61,789 nucleotides of DNA, from the IMG/VR virus record IMGVR_UViG_3300048079_000081, positions 1 to 61,789 of that record; one strand, 5' to 3'. This DNA comes from a virus. Below, one piece after another: positions 61,266 through 61,789 of the stretch; position 1 is the first letter of the stretch, and each line of letters starts with the position of its first letter. Made by a program: the position numbers and the translations under genes. The notes below the pieces were generated by a model that saw nothing but the letters and a program-made list of their open reading frames with translations, searched no databases and had not been told where the DNA came from.

Positions 61266-61562
61266 GTGACGACCACGCTCCCGCTCTACGTCGAGGACCC
61301 GGCGGACGGCTGCGAGCTCGAGCTCCTCGCGGAGCTCGAGCTCAAGGCCGACGCCGCGAGCGGCGGCGTGGAGATCCGCGAGCTGCTCGGCTTCCTCGCG
61401 CCCGCCGGCGAGCTCTTCGGCTGGTACACCCTGGCGGACTTTGGGCCGCACGCGGAGCGCGTCGAGGCCGCCACCCGCGTCGCCTTCGAGCTCGAATACT
61501 GGCGACTCCGGGCGGAGTTTCACGAGGACGCGGCCGACCTCGCGATGGACCCCGGATGGTAA
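61266..61562 (+). CDS. Hypothetical protein
   Basis: 98 residues from GTG 61266. YVEDPADGCELELLAELELK and FGWYTLADFGPHAERVEAAT; acidic alpha/beta protein. Similar small proteins are often found in siphovirus accessory regions. Overlaps the origin-spanning gene. Confidence 0.62.
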   Translation: MTTTLPLYVEDPADGCELELLAELELKADAASGGVEIRELLGFLAPAGELFGWYTLADFGPHAERVEAATRVAFELEYWRLRAEFHEDAADLAMDPGW

Positions 61563-61789
61563 CCGTGGCCCACGATTCGCCCCCGGAGTGCGAGCTGCGC
61601 CGCCGCGCGGAAGAGGTGGCGATCTCGGACGCTCTGACCCGCCTGGTGCGCGCGCTCGAGGCTGGCCGGACGCCTGACGCCGAGCTCGCGGCCGTCTGCC
61701 GGCTGACCGGACTCTCGCTCGCGGACGCGGCCGACGAGGGGGCCCGCCTCCGCGCCACGCGCGCGCCCAGGAGGTGGGGGGGCCGGGCC
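61556..61789 (+). CDS. 5' part of origin-spanning small protein
   Basis: Starts ATG 61556 (overlapping stop) or GTG 61565. Through 61775 it equals the start of the window; joined across the ends it runs to 152 (81 residues). The final 14 bases (61776-61789) do not match the other end and are a G-rich tail. Confidence 0.7.
   Translation, partial: MVTVAHDSPPECELRRRAEEVAISDALTRLVRALEAGRTPDAELAAVCRLTGLSLADAADEGARLRATRAPRRWGGRA
61650..61775. repeat. Terminal direct repeat, right copy
   Basis: Exact copy of 1-126. The following 14 bases (61776-61789, GGGGGGCCGGGCC-like) should have been the hairpin CGCGCTCC...; they look like an assembly error at a stem-loop. Confidence 0.85.

Noticed and set aside
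1-61789. tRNA genes
   Set aside because: No segment with a convincing cloverleaf (for example GGTTCGAATCC-like T loop) was noticed by eye; a tRNAscan run would be needed to exclude them.

Overview
The window is an essentially complete genome of a tailed double-stranded DNA phage with a long (siphovirus-type) tail. The first 126 bases recur exactly at 61650-61775, so the molecule is circular or circularly permuted, about 61.65 kb per turn; one gene runs across the junction. G+C is high (roughly two thirds by eye), start codons are very often GTG, and genes overlap by GTGA, ATGA or TGATG. No ribosomal RNA, tRNA, CRISPR array or insertion sequence was seen. The host cannot be named from the sequence. 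Flagellar-type (sigma28-like) promoter motifs in the accessory genes would fit a motile, high-G+C proteobacterium, but this is inference.

Layout. (1) 0-2.7 kb: small accessory genes, continuing the region that ends the window. (2) 2.76-3.27 kb: an HNH endonuclease with basic repeats. (3) 3.3-24 kb, plus strand: small terminase, four or five virion-type genes, large terminase, portal, MuF-type head protein, a stand-alone integrase-arm-like domain, prohead protease, scaffold with an internal start, decoration protein, major capsid, connectors, major tail protein, three tandem paralogues, a tail assembly chaperone with a -1 frameshift site, and the tape measure. (4) 24-31.5 kb: tail-tip and fibre genes. 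(5) 31.5-33.8 kb: lysis and membrane genes (M15-type endolysin, holin candidate, lipoprotein). (6) 33.8-36.3 kb, minus strand: recombination operon with a Gp157-family protein and an ssDNA-annealing candidate ending in the SSB tail DDDIPF. (7) 36.4-44.5 kb: replisome-organiser and helicase-loader candidates, ASCH-like and DUF1064-like proteins, a ribbon-helix-helix candidate, a 12 x 15-residue repeat protein. (8) 44.5-50 kb: ParB-methyltransferase fusion, MmcB-like nuclease, SLOG-like protein, second methyltransferase. (9) 50-61.8 kb: many small zinc-ribbon and envelope proteins; a third methyltransferase and two small genes lie on the minus strand (54.9-56.6 kb).

Three layers of non-coding structure stand out. 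First, a 19-base hairpin family (stem TCGCGCTC/GAGCGCGA, mostly a 3-base loop) occurs about 40 times, mostly at gene ends, with stem-preserving double changes, and is absent from the 8 kb of tail-tip genes. Second, seven copies of TCAAG(N)15 (once 14)-GCCGA-type promoter motifs lie at 52.5-61.1 kb; in five the start codon follows after exactly 7 bases, in two after exactly 21. Third, sigma70-like boxes spaced by exactly 18 bases precede several gene blocks. Together these suggest a temporally ordered programme, possibly using a host flagellar sigma factor, overlaid with an uncharacterised hairpin element. No DNA polymerase, primase, RNA polymerase or catalytic integrase was recognised, so the phage probably uses host replication and transcription enzymes.
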